Shown piece after piece: positions 25,101 through 33,506 of a stretch of 53,910 bases of DNA; position 1 is the stretch's first letter, and each line of letters opens with the position of its first letter. Both the position numbers and the translations under genes were made by a program. This DNA is from a virus, in the IMG/VR virus record IMGVR_UViG_3300006790_000002, positions 1 to 53,910 of that record; one strand, written 5' to 3'. The notes under the pieces are model-generated. The model made no database searches. It was not told where the DNA came from and saw only the letters and a list, made by a program, of their open reading frames with translations.

Positions 25101-25244
25101 AGCCAAAGCAGCACCCCGGTCCTGGACCGCAGGAGGCTGCGGAGCCTGGAACGAGATGGTCTCTTCTTCCTGTTCCTGGGACTCAGGCGTCTCCTCTTCT
25201 TGATCTTCGAGGAGTACAGAAGTTTGCTGCTCTGGAGTTGCCAT
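19143..25244 (-). CDS. Giant internal virion / ejection protein (2033 aa)
   Basis: A 2033-aa protein, by far the largest gene. It has long predicted helical and coiled-coil stretches (for example around 540-680 and 760-900) and a hydrophobic patch TVAGVGVLSLIVL near 420. The C-terminal third has segments such as GLLAPNPRYWTNNMFGDF, YDWKHGISETEAM and RFVPFWRFYRLSMKQM, which I know from large inner proteins of marine podovirus-like phages. They are thought to be carried in the capsid and ejected to help DNA cross the envelope. I see no clear transglycosylase motif. Confidence 0.75.
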   Translation of the reverse strand: MATPEQQTSVLLEDQEEETPESQEQEEETISFQAPQPPAVQDRGAALAGEDIDPAAYLGYDARSAIRDRSPVVQQQIDISRAKRRAGPARAQQRGTEFYAPLRQTVGTTPVPLDRPWSTREEQERESPDVYLDSNDPPEGWQPSPIEVNRLVTEGLLSPEEAGDVNTVWRAGRASARNQGGASWFGQKTIEGEVARELSPESAIQKAMVSQIPLNSREIRGDIVLDTHKMFRQTREYWKTQFTEDLLREGRSPSDLSPEEAEELNKLIDQRALNSMGVFMNSGGRMFYTDAFDRDITKDIADAAFGTKFIRAIAAPTTYGRIGAQVPGSGYGAQASRLNPVVNPVTMSSEGLLSRFGRFAPSTFFTPKIFGGHEIGSEEWVEAIRAGDEITEHIGDIARRIDGVEPGGETSTFAKTVAGVGVLSLIVLEPDIVTLLTLPASGPVKAAKLAQAGRRTRRAANRLRELQQEFDDGLSMAKAQRALDDYDRALMLAVNTPAITRFQQMSATRRASGSGMKGYDDMYETAGAAREEAERLRKELDEFAESATTAEQKAMVELQEARVAEHELWAAYTERELVEGEKNLFLEALGLSPEDAAKIRTERGVPIDERAARQLERAASLAKKQEKAIRNSKEYNKLLSDYDKKANELGEIFNTLQEGFLGIEEAQRKGGGLRVGWEVLSTKGNRLSRAVTETSEPFSIPIYGQKVRLPTPAGGSVIRTVEGIRIRGPKSGRLSKGNDNQIVLQVKGKSGEIEEYVHPYRLPENAARNIRSKIKEFEEMHKVVAAEGGLMEQIVELRRIQDLGKERAAHLRLGGAADRVKRFQRAEEKLAEASKKYKEATKAAGVSQKDFDKLSRKFAKKGEEVFKAEQKASQRALMREIYAKSIDDVASGLENLHKAGLENLGVVGFKTPKQIAKSMKAIADSDWNALRSFGTKLDEGQVARAYRNLMKSATKLIPGRRGEQATLQVDADKLMKGLASELGGPKNLAEITKASPPLRKLLERVKTEGSDISLDLREASALQEEIQSLIRTGQAQRLFTDDVAWGRAVNEAWRDIGIEKKSSKSLIRRFAGGTLRSMSNGFQEASGMIPGFNIEDRIGLVGDQLEEAFKQTELLLAEGKQELLQWAKADGFGETAEEKLLGILDFQGDLQLPTGPSRWSVASGMGTPYQKGKLGILADTRIDPVEQARLARAEASRSKEIQDLEDGLVARIESLKAEGKLKEGLTEEFLDEMKDAVARLTDEMAKEGFKPVSAITGAPISLVSVSRMWVPRGEVTAVAKEAGPLLMGLAKKYLDESPGFGPTKNTLGEVIDVGFAEKMRKATYAIIGNTEYDVARAYAFASSGLVTSATLSTLKNRMAKSFGTFSPEEAADINRLLAGESFEDVGDIDKAIQNLNRLGMPFTQKDFQAARGVPIVSSAKEARSKRLVEIGAGSYAPENLIRSLDVLAGRIAKEFDPFPRQVTGKNAALGMVDDYLRLWKGSAVTGLLAPNPRYWTNNMFGDFVQMWQEVGIARAGSLSFVNGMTNIPFFGRGLQEKTLFMAERVAGKSGKGVALPGMVDTFLNPHLARIYKGEKGEFITKNGDVITFDQARRYALEDGINDTFVREELLDTFSRAAAQGEKSMPNFFKEWQGLIYNHASMVQDRQRMGLYLDSLQRGMSRQEAKKTVDRALYDWKHGISETEAMIMTRFVPFWRFYRLSMKQMGSTLLEPFVRNNSELARKALTGDSRLARLRQNLLIFPNLPNFFYQDGTYEGMSMNEKVDAVARELYPSWADTRPKFGVIPFDPVRRQRYKEITGKDYTHAMILAPQHTGMDMFDMTTALFTGVGMMLGKLPGTSSFGAGFNAPSDVGARFFEPILGAASPPLEMSMRALLSTMNADLDYQVRGSFRSISPEEETVWRTIPGLSSQLREDPETGRSQVPIATYMAWRMLPIGSTQATAWIGATTSPEWEQGFRKGFIAATKRLTGFMRESPFNIQDEVDGRMRDIRREFTEFIKSAPPTFEPYSGGRIEGLGETLQRKVEQRGMRSILDK

Positions 25245-25255
25245 GTTTTACCTTC

Positions 25256-28072
25256 TTATGGTCGACCCGGAATACTCTGTAGAACTCCCTGGATGTTTCT
25301 GAGAGCCGCCAACCCTTCTGAGTCGTCTTTCTTTTTCTGAGTCTGCGGTCCCGTGCTGACTGCTGCTTGTCCAGCACCAGGAACGGCGGCAGCGTTTGCA
25401 CTCATATTCAGGGCTGCTTTCTCTTCTGAGGTAAGAGGTCTCGGAGTCATCTTTGCGGCAACCGCTTCTTGGGCGGCTTGGTCTAAGCTCGCAGCGCTCG
25501 CAGCATCTGCCCTCTCGCGGGCTGCTTTACGAGTTTTGCCTGTCACGTCTTCACGAGCTTCTCGATTCTCGGCTGAAGAGGGTGCTTGCTTAGAAGTCCC
25601 TGGCTCTGGACCAGCACCTGCGGGCTCAGACTGTTGAAGCTCATCTGGCTGCTCAGAGGTTTGAAGCTCTGGCACTTCCGGCGCAGTCTCCTCGGGTTCA
25701 GTCGTAGCGAGTGCTGACTCCAGGGAAATATCGTCGGCTCCACTGGCCCGGATGATTGCTTCGTTTCGAGCTTGTTGGCCAAGCCTTCCAGAAGCGTAGT
25801 CTCTCTGGTACTGCTCTTCTTCTGCGGCAACGTCTGATTCTGGCAGTTCTGGAAGCTCTGGGACATCCGGAGAAGTCTCAGGCTCAGGAAGCTCGTTTGG
25901 CCGCAGTGATTGCTCTGGAGGAGGCGGCGGAAGTTCGGTCTCCGATTCTCCGGGAGGAGGCTCTTCTATTGGAGGTCCGCCTGCAAAAGAGCCGAGAATG
26001 TCTTTTGGGATTTCCGGTTCTCCAGTAGAAGATCGAACCTCTTCCGGCTCTAAAACCGTTGGCTCCGCAGGAGCACCGGGAGCGGCTGCTGCCGCAGCAC
26101 CTCCAGGAAGAGGAACTCCAGCCATCCCCGCTACCTCCCGGGCCACGCTTCCCAAAACTCCTGGATCAGCATCCTCGTCAGCAGGAGTAGCGCCTCCTGC
26201 CAGTCGGTCTCGTGCTCTTTGTACAAGAGGCCGAGCACGCTCTGGGATCTCTTCTCCGAATGCTTTTTCAAGAATCGAGTAGTAAGCTCCTGGTTGGCTG
26301 TCAGTTACGCGAATCTCGCGACCTCGCCTCATGAAGCGAACTGTCCCATCGGGATCGAGCGTATAGTTATACACGCCGTCAGTTCCAGTTCTTGGCTCGC
26401 CTTCGGCTGGCATTCCTGCTGCTTCTTCTGCACCAGGCGCATCAGGAGCAAAGGGAACAAGTTCTCCTTCTCGTCCTTCTGCTGTTTCGAAGAGTCGTCC
26501 CTCTTGCCCAGGCTGAACGAACAGTCCTGTCTGCCCGATGGGGAGAGTACGGCCCTGGGAATCTGCCATACGCTGCATGGCTCGTACTGTTCCCTCGGAA
26601 GGAAGACCCTCGTCTCCTGGACGGCGACGTACTCCTTCTGGAGCAGCCTCGGGTGCAGCTTCTGGGGCAGCAGCTTCTGGAGCGGGAGCAGCAGCTTCTT
26701 CGGGAGCTTGCCCAGGGATCTCGGGCTCAGGGGGAGCAACAACTCCGGCTTCTACTTCTGCTTCTGTTTCCTGAACACCCTGTTCGATTGCTTCTCGAAT
26801 CTCTTCAGGAGAATCGGGAGCAGGCAGGAAGTTAGGGTTTCCTGCCTCTCGCGCAACTTGTGCGTACTCGTTGGGATTGAAGATACGAGTGATCAGTGCT
26901 TTCAGCCAACGGCCGGGAGACCCTGCTGGCTGGTTGCCATCAATGATGCGGTAGGCATCTCGGATGTCGTCCATCTTACGGAGTTGTCCGACTTCGCCTT
27001 CATAGTTCTGCGTGACTCGTTGGAGAACCTCACGAGGAGGTCCGGTGTATCCGAACTCCTTAGCGGCTTCCATAAACGCTGGACTGGCAAGGATGTCCGC
27101 AACATGCTGCACGTCTGATTTCCAGTAGTCAACGCCCTCGGGGAGCTTGATCATGTCGTTGACGATCTGTCGCATCTGCTTTGCGGCTTCAGTCTCAGGC
27201 AGACCTTCCAGACGCTCAAGACCAACAGCCTGACGGAGCATCGCATCGTCTCCACCGAGGACTGCGCTCTGGATCTTGTTGAGGAAATCCCTCTGTGCTC
27301 CAGTCATTCCTCCGTACTGGGAAAGAAGCTCGTTCGAAGCAGCCCGAACTCGGTTGTTTGCTCGATCAATCTTCTGGAGATTTAGCTGAACATCCGAGTC
27401 TACTTCATCGAAGATTCTTCCAAGCTCACTCCGTCGAGAAGGATCTAATGCGCTTGTTCCCTTAGTGATCAAGAGTTCTCTAAGTTGATTCGCATCGAGT
27501 CCTGCCTCATCTGCCGCGAAAGTAAGAAGTGCGGCTCGTTCTGCATTAGTAGAGGTGTCTGCCATCCCCGCATAAATAGCTTCAGCCAGGGAATCCGGAT
27601 CCGACTGCTGCAAGGAAGCGATCTGACGAATCTCTGATTGAATATCCGGAAACTTAGAAAGAGGTTCTTCGTAGATCTCGTCTTGCGCTGTAGACCTCTC
27701 CACCAAGGCATCATCAAGAACATCACCAAGCTCGGTGACTTTGGCCCGGTTGACTCCTGATCGGCCTGAGATGTCTCCTTTGTACAGCCCGAAGATGGCC
27801 TCAATGATCGGAGACATCTTGGGAGTAGAGGCTGTGGCAAGATCATCGGCTGCGTCATTGATCGACTGAAGGTACTTGAGTGCTGCTTCCTGACGATCTC
27901 GAAGATCCGGTGCTGTCTCCAAAGTCAATCCTCGGGCTCCTACACGAAGAGCCCGCTGGTAGTTTCGGTACTGCTCCTGGTCCTGTGCGCGGTCTTCCAG
28001 CATCTTAGCGAGTTCTGGATTGTCTTCTACGATCCGGTACAGGAGAGCCAGATTCCTATCGTTTTCAGCCAT
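25256..28072 (-). CDS. Internal virion protein with disordered Pro/Glu region (938 aa)
   Basis: A 938-aa protein. Residues 1-420 are helical and charged. Residues about 425-900 are dominated by Glu, Pro, Ala and Gly (for example runs of PEAAAPEAAPEAAPE), and the end is basic (KKKDDSEG...RP). The composition and position between the 253-aa and 2033-aa genes suggest a flexible ejection or scaffold-like virion protein. No enzyme motif is seen. Confidence 0.65.
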   Translation of the reverse strand: MAENDRNLALLYRIVEDNPELAKMLEDRAQDQEQYRNYQRALRVGARGLTLETAPDLRDRQEAALKYLQSINDAADDLATASTPKMSPIIEAIFGLYKGDISGRSGVNRAKVTELGDVLDDALVERSTAQDEIYEEPLSKFPDIQSEIRQIASLQQSDPDSLAEAIYAGMADTSTNAERAALLTFAADEAGLDANQLRELLITKGTSALDPSRRSELGRIFDEVDSDVQLNLQKIDRANNRVRAASNELLSQYGGMTGAQRDFLNKIQSAVLGGDDAMLRQAVGLERLEGLPETEAAKQMRQIVNDMIKLPEGVDYWKSDVQHVADILASPAFMEAAKEFGYTGPPREVLQRVTQNYEGEVGQLRKMDDIRDAYRIIDGNQPAGSPGRWLKALITRIFNPNEYAQVAREAGNPNFLPAPDSPEEIREAIEQGVQETEAEVEAGVVAPPEPEIPGQAPEEAAAPAPEAAAPEAAPEAAPEGVRRRPGDEGLPSEGTVRAMQRMADSQGRTLPIGQTGLFVQPGQEGRLFETAEGREGELVPFAPDAPGAEEAAGMPAEGEPRTGTDGVYNYTLDPDGTVRFMRRGREIRVTDSQPGAYYSILEKAFGEEIPERARPLVQRARDRLAGGATPADEDADPGVLGSVAREVAGMAGVPLPGGAAAAAAPGAPAEPTVLEPEEVRSSTGEPEIPKDILGSFAGGPPIEEPPPGESETELPPPPPEQSLRPNELPEPETSPDVPELPELPESDVAAEEEQYQRDYASGRLGQQARNEAIIRASGADDISLESALATTEPEETAPEVPELQTSEQPDELQQSEPAGAGPEPGTSKQAPSSAENREAREDVTGKTRKAARERADAASAASLDQAAQEAVAAKMTPRPLTSEEKAALNMSANAAAVPGAGQAAVSTGPQTQKKKDDSEGLAALRNIQGVLQSIPGRP

Positions 28073-28080
28073 GATATTTC

Positions 28081-28842
28081 CTACAGCAGATGAGATTGTG
28101 CTTCGAGGAGAGCAGGATTTTCCTGTCCCATCTTTCTACCTCGCCAAGCAAAGTAGCGGAAGAGAGGACGGAGGGGAACCTTTGCCCAGGGGTTGTGGCA
28201 GAGCCACACTGAGATCCCGGGTCCGTTCTTGATGTAGAACGATCGGAACCACTTCGGAGCACCGAACAGGATGTAAGTTCGACAGTCTCTCCACTGCCCG
28301 GGGAGGACTTCACGAGCAACCCAGCACATCATTATCATCATTTGAGCGATGCCTGCTGCTGCTTCTGCTCCTCCTCCTGAACCCTGCTGGCCTGCGACGG
28401 CTCCTTCGAGAGCCTTTCCGCCTCCGGAAGTAAGCTTGCTGATCGTTTCGATAGCCTCATCTCGCTGCTTGTTCAGAGCGTCCATCGTCTCTTGACGACG
28501 TTGTTCTGCCATCTGCGCTGCTTGAGCGTTGATTGCAACCTGGGCCTGAGTCCCGGCTTCTGCCGCTCCTTGTGCTGCGCCCATGAGAGCTTTAGCAGCC
28601 TGGCCTCCCATCATGCCTCCGGCTCCGCCGAAAGCCATCTCTGCTACATCGCCTACAGCAGCGGCTGCTTGCTGTTGAGCAGCATCCGTAGCACCTCGCA
28701 TGGCCTGCTGCTTCTGGGCTTGAGTGGGACCGAGAGTTCCTTCTTTGAGAGCTTCTGTTTGCTTTCGGAGTTGCCGGTTGGCTTCGACCATGGATTTGAA
28801 GCCAGATCCGACGTAATCAGTAACCTTTTTATCTTCTGCCAT
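28081..28842 (-). CDS. Internal virion protein with CWVAREV C-terminal motif
   Basis: A 253-aa protein. The N-terminal 165 residues are Ala/Gln/Gly-rich helices. The C-terminal part has CWVAREVLPGQWRDCRTYI, then APKWFRSFYIKNG, a motif combination I associate with phage internal or injection proteins of marine podoviruses. It likely cooperates with the 938-aa and 2033-aa proteins in genome ejection. Confidence 0.7.
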   Translation of the reverse strand: MAEDKKVTDYVGSGFKSMVEANRQLRKQTEALKEGTLGPTQAQKQQAMRGATDAAQQQAAAAVGDVAEMAFGGAGGMMGGQAAKALMGAAQGAAEAGTQAQVAINAQAAQMAEQRRQETMDALNKQRDEAIETISKLTSGGGKALEGAVAGQQGSGGGAEAAAGIAQMMIMMCWVAREVLPGQWRDCRTYILFGAPKWFRSFYIKNGPGISVWLCHNPWAKVPLRPLFRYFAWRGRKMGQENPALLEAQSHLL

Positions 28843-28851
28843 GAGAAACTC

Positions 28852-29586
28852 CTATCTAAACACTACATAGTTCATATTACGAACTCGAACACGGCAGTGC
28901 GTGTTTGAACTCTCATCTGGGAAGTAATCTGGTCCACCTCCCGTTCCGTTGTAGCCGGGATCGACTGCGATCCGGAGGCTGGCAGTGTTCCAGCCTTCGG
29001 TCAGACCGGTTGCCAAGTGGTGTCCTGCCCAGTGGCGATCATAAGTGCCAGTGGTGTCAGAGGCATTGAAGAACTTCGTGGGCACTGTAAGGATTCGATT
29101 GGCGATTCTTCCGTCGTTGAGAAAAAACCGCAGTCTTGCGGGCAAGTAATTTGCCGGGTGAGAGGCATGATCGTCTAAGTCAAACTGCTGGGCAGAAACG
29201 AAAACTTGCCAAGAGAACATTACGAAAGACGGATCGAACGGCAGATAGAAAGAAACAGAAGCTCCAGGAATCACCTGGTACAGCGGATTCATCCGACGCT
29301 TCTGTGCAATCGTTCCACTATCTTCTGCGATATTCCAAGCAGGGAACAACTCGCCAAAGTAGTCGAGACTCAGCGTTCCGCCTTCTGTCTTTCCTCGGGA
29401 CAGGGCACCGTGCTGAATCTGAGAGCGGTCGATGCTCACAGAGCCCGCCAGATTGGCAACATCCAAATGTCCGTTGATGATCTCGGCAGAAGTAGTGCCC
29501 GTGACAGTCGGACTGTAGAACCGATCTTCTACATCGTCTCCATTGGAAGTTCCGGCCGCGATTGGTGGAATAGCAACGTTTGGCAT
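28852..29586 (-). CDS. Tail/virion protein, paralogue A
   Basis: A 244-aa protein of two parts: an N-terminal adapter (VEDRFYSPTVTG...INGHLDVANL...IQHGALSRG) and a beta-sandwich body ending CRVRVRNMNYVVF. The next two proteins upstream share the layout and several phrases (N-terminal 'RF...IN/A...AF/AL', C-terminal bias to R-V-x-V strands). The three probably arose by duplication. A role in the tail or in fibres is inferred. Confidence 0.65.
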   Translation of the reverse strand: MPNVAIPPIAAGTSNGDDVEDRFYSPTVTGTTSAEIINGHLDVANLAGSVSIDRSQIQHGALSRGKTEGGTLSLDYFGELFPAWNIAEDSGTIAQKRRMNPLYQVIPGASVSFYLPFDPSFVMFSWQVFVSAQQFDLDDHASHPANYLPARLRFFLNDGRIANRILTVPTKFFNASDTTGTYDRHWAGHHLATGLTEGWNTASLRIAVDPGYNGTGGGPDYFPDESSNTHCRVRVRNMNYVVFR

Positions 29587-29594
29587 AGATCCTC

Positions 29595-30308
29595 CTATGT
29601 GTGGGTCGATTGTAGAACGATAGCGGTCAAAGTTCGAGAAAGAAGCGTAGCGATTGGATTCTGGGGAGGGGTCACGAGAATGCCCTTGTGAACGGCGACC
29701 TGGACTCGAACCTTGCTAATCGTGTTGCCCGTAAGATCCGCAGCAGTGATGCAGGTTCTGATCGGAACCTTCATGTTGATCTGACGAGAGTTTGCTTCGG
29801 CAGCTCCTCCGGTGATCTGAGCAGAAATGAACCTCTCAGTCCGAGTGATCGTTTCCCAAGATGTTCCGTTATAAGCCTGGATGCGGAAAGCAACTCCATC
29901 GTGATCACTGTAGAGCGTAGTAGTACGTCGGACGTGCTGGACATACAGATCCGCCAAGACAAAGACGGCCTGCGCTTGCCCGGTAGAGAGATTGTAAGTA
30001 GCGCCGAAGTCAACTTCTAAGTCGGTACCTCCTCCGGTTTCTCCATTAGAGTCGACGACTGCCCATCCTCCAGGCCAAGGAGAGTTTACGAAGGTGTACT
30101 GGCCGCCTGCGTCCTGTGCAGTTTGCCCTCGGAACAGCACCAAAGAAGGCAGATGGCTGGAGTTGAATGCTCCTGGAGCGATTGCATCTTCTTCTACATC
30201 ATTGATTGCTGCTTGAAGAGAACCTGTTCCAGTAGAAAAGCGGTTGTTCAGAGAGTCTGTGGTAAACGCTTCTTGCGGGTCAATCGGATCGAAAGAAATC
30301 TCAGCCAT
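29595..30308 (-). CDS. Tail/virion protein, paralogue B
   Basis: A 237-aa protein with an N-terminal stretch SLNNRFSTGTGSLQAAINDV, then AIAPGAFNSSHLP, that parallels paralogue A. It is followed by a beta-rich body (LYVQHVRRTTTLYSD, TISKVRVQVAVH). It is placed eight bases after paralogue A's region and one base before paralogue C. Probable virion surface component. Confidence 0.65.
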   Translation of the reverse strand: MAEISFDPIDPQEAFTTDSLNNRFSTGTGSLQAAINDVEEDAIAPGAFNSSHLPSLVLFRGQTAQDAGGQYTFVNSPWPGGWAVVDSNGETGGGTDLEVDFGATYNLSTGQAQAVFVLADLYVQHVRRTTTLYSDHDGVAFRIQAYNGTSWETITRTERFISAQITGGAAEANSRQINMKVPIRTCITAADLTGNTISKVRVQVAVHKGILVTPPQNPIATLLSRTLTAIVLQSTHT

Positions 30309-30309
30309 G

Positions 30310-31017
30310 CTATCTCCTCATCTCCAGGGCCATAAGCTCTCGACAGGATGCGTAGAATCCTCTTGGAGAGATTTCCTGAGTACCTCCAGTCTTATCCACG
30401 ACCACACCTGTGGTGCGAGCCACGATCTCAATCGTGTGCTGCCCGGTAGTTATGGGAAAGACGAGACTGGTAACTACGGGCATCATCGGCTGCCTAAGCC
30501 CAGAGAAGGAGTCGTTATCGACCTCTACTCCTCCGACAATCGACTCGGGCACAACGTAGTTGTCGATGCGAATAGCCACCTGCACGTCTACGAAATAGGA
30601 ACCGGTCCAGATGGTCCCAGTATCGTCGGGTAAACCAGAAGTTCCATCGACTGGACCTTGAATGATCTGACAAGATCCATGAATCCACAAGAGACAGTTC
30701 GGAGAGGTAAACGTCAGGGTGCAGTCATCAAGCGGAGTCCATACTGGTCGAGCAGAAATAAGCTGGTCTTGCGGAGATCCTCCTGTCACAGGCTGAGGCC
30801 AATCTGATCCTCGCTGGACGAATGCTCCTGCTGAGTGCCAGGCATAGGCCGCATCCTTCTCTAAAGAAGTCGTGGCAACGATGGCATTCTCTTTCCAGTT
30901 GTGCTCGTTGAGTTGTCCTCCAAGCTCGTCTGCGAACTCCTTGAAGTTCGCATTTACATCTTCGAGATCAACAACCTGAGTGTTCCTCACTCGGTACTTA
31001 GGATACTTCCAACTCAT
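30310..31017 (-). CDS. Tail/virion protein, paralogue C
   Basis: A 235-aa protein with a charged adapter (DVNANFKEFADELGGQLNEHNW) and a beta-sandwich that contains TTGQHTIEIVARTTGVVV. It overlaps the upstream tail gene by four bases (ATGA). The adapter-plus-sandwich design matches the two preceding paralogues. It may attach the fibre set to the tail hub. Confidence 0.65.
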   Translation of the reverse strand: MSWKYPKYRVRNTQVVDLEDVNANFKEFADELGGQLNEHNWKENAIVATTSLEKDAAYAWHSAGAFVQRGSDWPQPVTGGSPQDQLISARPVWTPLDDCTLTFTSPNCLLWIHGSCQIIQGPVDGTSGLPDDTGTIWTGSYFVDVQVAIRIDNYVVPESIVGGVEVDNDSFSGLRQPMMPVVTSLVFPITTGQHTIEIVARTTGVVVDKTGGTQEISPRGFYASCRELMALEMRR

Positions 31018-33173
31018 TTCGGATAACTCCTGAAGGTATCTGGATGTGGAACCTCGTCGAAGGACATTCCGATAAAGTCCCAGAACCCCGGATTAGCGTC
31101 ATCTCCGAAAAGCTCTTTGCTCAGAGTAATGTTCAGGCGAAACACTTCACAAGAAGGAATCGCAACATCTACCCGAGTCCAGTAAGGGCGGCGCTTTTCC
31201 CAGACCCAAGGGTTTCCTTCTGGATCATTCCCTCCGTAGATTGCACTTCCCCAGAACGGAGGAACATCGTCAGTCGGGTGGAGAGGTGCGGTCTCCGTGT
31301 AGATAACTTTCGACTTCCAGTCTCGTTGGATTTCGATGTTTATGGTGCCCGAGGACATTTCCCGGAACCAGAAGTAGATCGTAGTAGGACTTCCGCGCTT
31401 TCCTGCAAAGCCTGAACGGAGCCAACAAGTCTGGATCCTTGCTGCCCGGGGAGTTGGATTCCAGGACTGGACTTCATGGTCTAAGAGCCAAACACCTTGA
31501 AGATCGTTTAGATTTCCGACAACTCGCGAGGTTCCTGCTGTGAGCATGTAGGTTCGGTGATCTTGAGTTACGCACACATCTGCTGCTTTGACCTCAGTCC
31601 TTCGAGCCCAACCTTGGCCGTCGAACTCCCAGCAAACATTGTTCTGGAGAGATCCTTCCATCGGAACCCAGCAACGATACCTCTTCTCTCGGACATCAAC
31701 CGCAGCCGCAGATTGGAGAGCACGGGACCGGGTGATCTTACGAAGCTCGGCGGATATTGGACGAGAAACAAGCTGGACCGTAAGACCGTCTCCCGATCCC
31801 GTACAACTGTAAAAGCCTTCTCGTCCAAGCCAGATGGCCTGTCCATTGGGCAGAGTCTTGATCGAAGAAGGGGCAACGCATCCGATCGTAGGATGCAGAG
31901 TCTTCGTCTGGAAGCCTTCTCCTCCGAAAGAGATCACGATCAAGAAGGTGGTGTTCTCCGTAAAAACAAGCAGACCGTCCTGGATCTGGCACATGCCAGT
32001 GATCTCGGCTCCCCGAGGATCTGGATAGATCTCTTCGTTTTCGAGGAATGTTCCCCACCTACCGGGCAATGACGGGTGCAGCTTGCCCGGCTCGTCTTCA
32101 AAGTTAGCTGCCCAGCCGCGACCGAAAGCAAGCGTGTAGAGCTTGAATGGAGTCACTGCGACTGGATTCTTGGGCTCTGACAGCAGCAGAGAATCTGGAA
32201 TGTTGTCGGGGAATCCCGTTCCGATGTTATCTGGCATCGTAGAAGCAGACAGGAAACCGCCCGAGAAGTAGTTCCTCATCTCAAACAGATCGAGAGTTCC
32301 TGAGTTCAGGACATCGCGAGTTCTCGATAAGATACGACCAACAGTTCCTTGAGGTCCAGTATCAATGCCTGTCCAGAAGAGAACTTTGAGTTCCTCATCA
32401 GGCGTGTCCGAAGATTGGCTGCCTGGGATAACGACTGTAGAGCTTCTGCCCGAAAGGGGAGAAAGGTTGCCCCAGAGATCGATCCACTGAACAGCGCACT
32501 GGTAGCCTGCCTCTGCGGTACGAGCCAAGTTGGTTGTAGATACCGAATCCAGGGCCAAGCTTCCGACTCGTCCGTTTCCTGCCCAGGTGGGTAGATTTCC
32601 TCCATCGTGGTCATAGAAAAGAGTGCCTGAAGAGTCAGGACCCATGCCCGAGGGGGAGTCTGGAGCCGTGGCATAGCCCAGAGGTAGGACAGTGTCGCCA
32701 TCGTAGAAGAACGCTCGGGAAGACTCTCCTGCCGGAATGATCACGATTCCGTTTGGAGTCGACTCGAACTGGCAGGGAAAGCGAGGCTTGGAGTCAAAGC
32801 CGATGTTTGCCTGAAGGTCTGCTGTAGCTGCGGGGCCAACCAGGATATCCCAGACATCGTTTGGAGTGGCAGATCCCGCTTCCCATCCTTCGAAGACCTT
32901 GATCTCATTCGAATCTTGAATGAGAAGAATGTCTTTCTCGCCCTCTGGACCAAGACGAGCATGAAAGATGCCCTTCAGGTTGTTGTAGGTCGGAAAGCCA
33001 TTGCCGTAATCAGGAACGTAAGGCGCAGGCCCCCATACAGATCGAAGTGTTCCTTCTTCTGTGAGGAACATGTTTTCGATCCGAGACCCGACAGTCTCAG
33101 GCAGGATCAGTTGTCCCGCTTCTACCCGAATCGGGAGGACATCAGATTTCTGACGAAACCGAGTATCTGCCAT
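31014..33173 (-). CDS. Tail hub/nozzle-like protein (719 aa)
   Basis: A 719-aa, beta-rich protein. The N-terminus (FRQKSDVLPIRVEAGQLILP, then IENMFLTEEGTLRSVWGPAP) and the repeated short strands with W and G suggest the propeller-type tail proteins of podoviruses (P22 gp10 or T7 gp12 type). This is an assignment by context: it lies just after the head-tail adaptor and before fibre-like genes. GGGAG precedes the start. No enzymatic motif is visible. Confidence 0.65.
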   Translation of the reverse strand: MADTRFRQKSDVLPIRVEAGQLILPETVGSRIENMFLTEEGTLRSVWGPAPYVPDYGNGFPTYNNLKGIFHARLGPEGEKDILLIQDSNEIKVFEGWEAGSATPNDVWDILVGPAATADLQANIGFDSKPRFPCQFESTPNGIVIIPAGESSRAFFYDGDTVLPLGYATAPDSPSGMGPDSSGTLFYDHDGGNLPTWAGNGRVGSLALDSVSTTNLARTAEAGYQCAVQWIDLWGNLSPLSGRSSTVVIPGSQSSDTPDEELKVLFWTGIDTGPQGTVGRILSRTRDVLNSGTLDLFEMRNYFSGGFLSASTMPDNIGTGFPDNIPDSLLLSEPKNPVAVTPFKLYTLAFGRGWAANFEDEPGKLHPSLPGRWGTFLENEEIYPDPRGAEITGMCQIQDGLLVFTENTTFLIVISFGGEGFQTKTLHPTIGCVAPSSIKTLPNGQAIWLGREGFYSCTGSGDGLTVQLVSRPISAELRKITRSRALQSAAAVDVREKRYRCWVPMEGSLQNNVCWEFDGQGWARRTEVKAADVCVTQDHRTYMLTAGTSRVVGNLNDLQGVWLLDHEVQSWNPTPRAARIQTCWLRSGFAGKRGSPTTIYFWFREMSSGTINIEIQRDWKSKVIYTETAPLHPTDDVPPFWGSAIYGGNDPEGNPWVWEKRRPYWTRVDVAIPSCEVFRLNITLSKELFGDDANPGFWDFIGMSFDEVPHPDTFRSYPK

Positions 33174-33189
33174 GAACTCTCCCTATGGA

Positions 33190-33492
33190 CTATTTGGCCT
33201 CAGCGACCTTTGATGCCCGGGAGTTCTTCTTCACAGGTTTCTTTGTTTCGACTTTGGGCTCATGGCTTCCGTCGGGAGCCCACACGAGCTTCCAAGACAT
33301 CATCTCTTCTGACGCCTCGTCGAATCGCTCAAAGGTTAGGCCATAACGACGGAAGAGGCCTTTGACCTTTCCAGCCTCTGTGATCCGAGCCAGGCAAACA
33401 ACCTGCTCGACTTCTCCTGCTCGTGGGCGTTCATAAACTGCTCCCGTGATGATTCGCACGGGAGTAAGGACTGTATCGTCTGTTTTTGCCAT
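33190..33492 (-). CDS. Small protein between adaptor and tail hub genes
   Basis: A 100-aa protein. The start at 33492 follows AAGGAG; an upstream in-frame extension overlaps the adaptor gene and was rejected. It has a mixed core (TPVRIITGAVYERP, LFRRYGLTFERFD) and a basic tail (KKPVKKNSRASK). I recognise no family. Position suggests a head-completion or tail accessory protein. Confidence 0.65.
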   Translation of the reverse strand: MAKTDDTVLTPVRIITGAVYERPRAGEVEQVVCLARITEAGKVKGLFRRYGLTFERFDEASEEMMSWKLVWAPDGSHEPKVETKKPVKKNSRASKVAEAK

Positions 33493-33506
33493 CTGTTGGG
33501 CTCCTT

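Noticed and set aside
26219-27118. A 299-codon plus-strand ORF over the 938-aa gene
   Set aside because: Low-complexity Ser/Phe-rich translation that mirrors the Glu/Pro-rich opposite frame.
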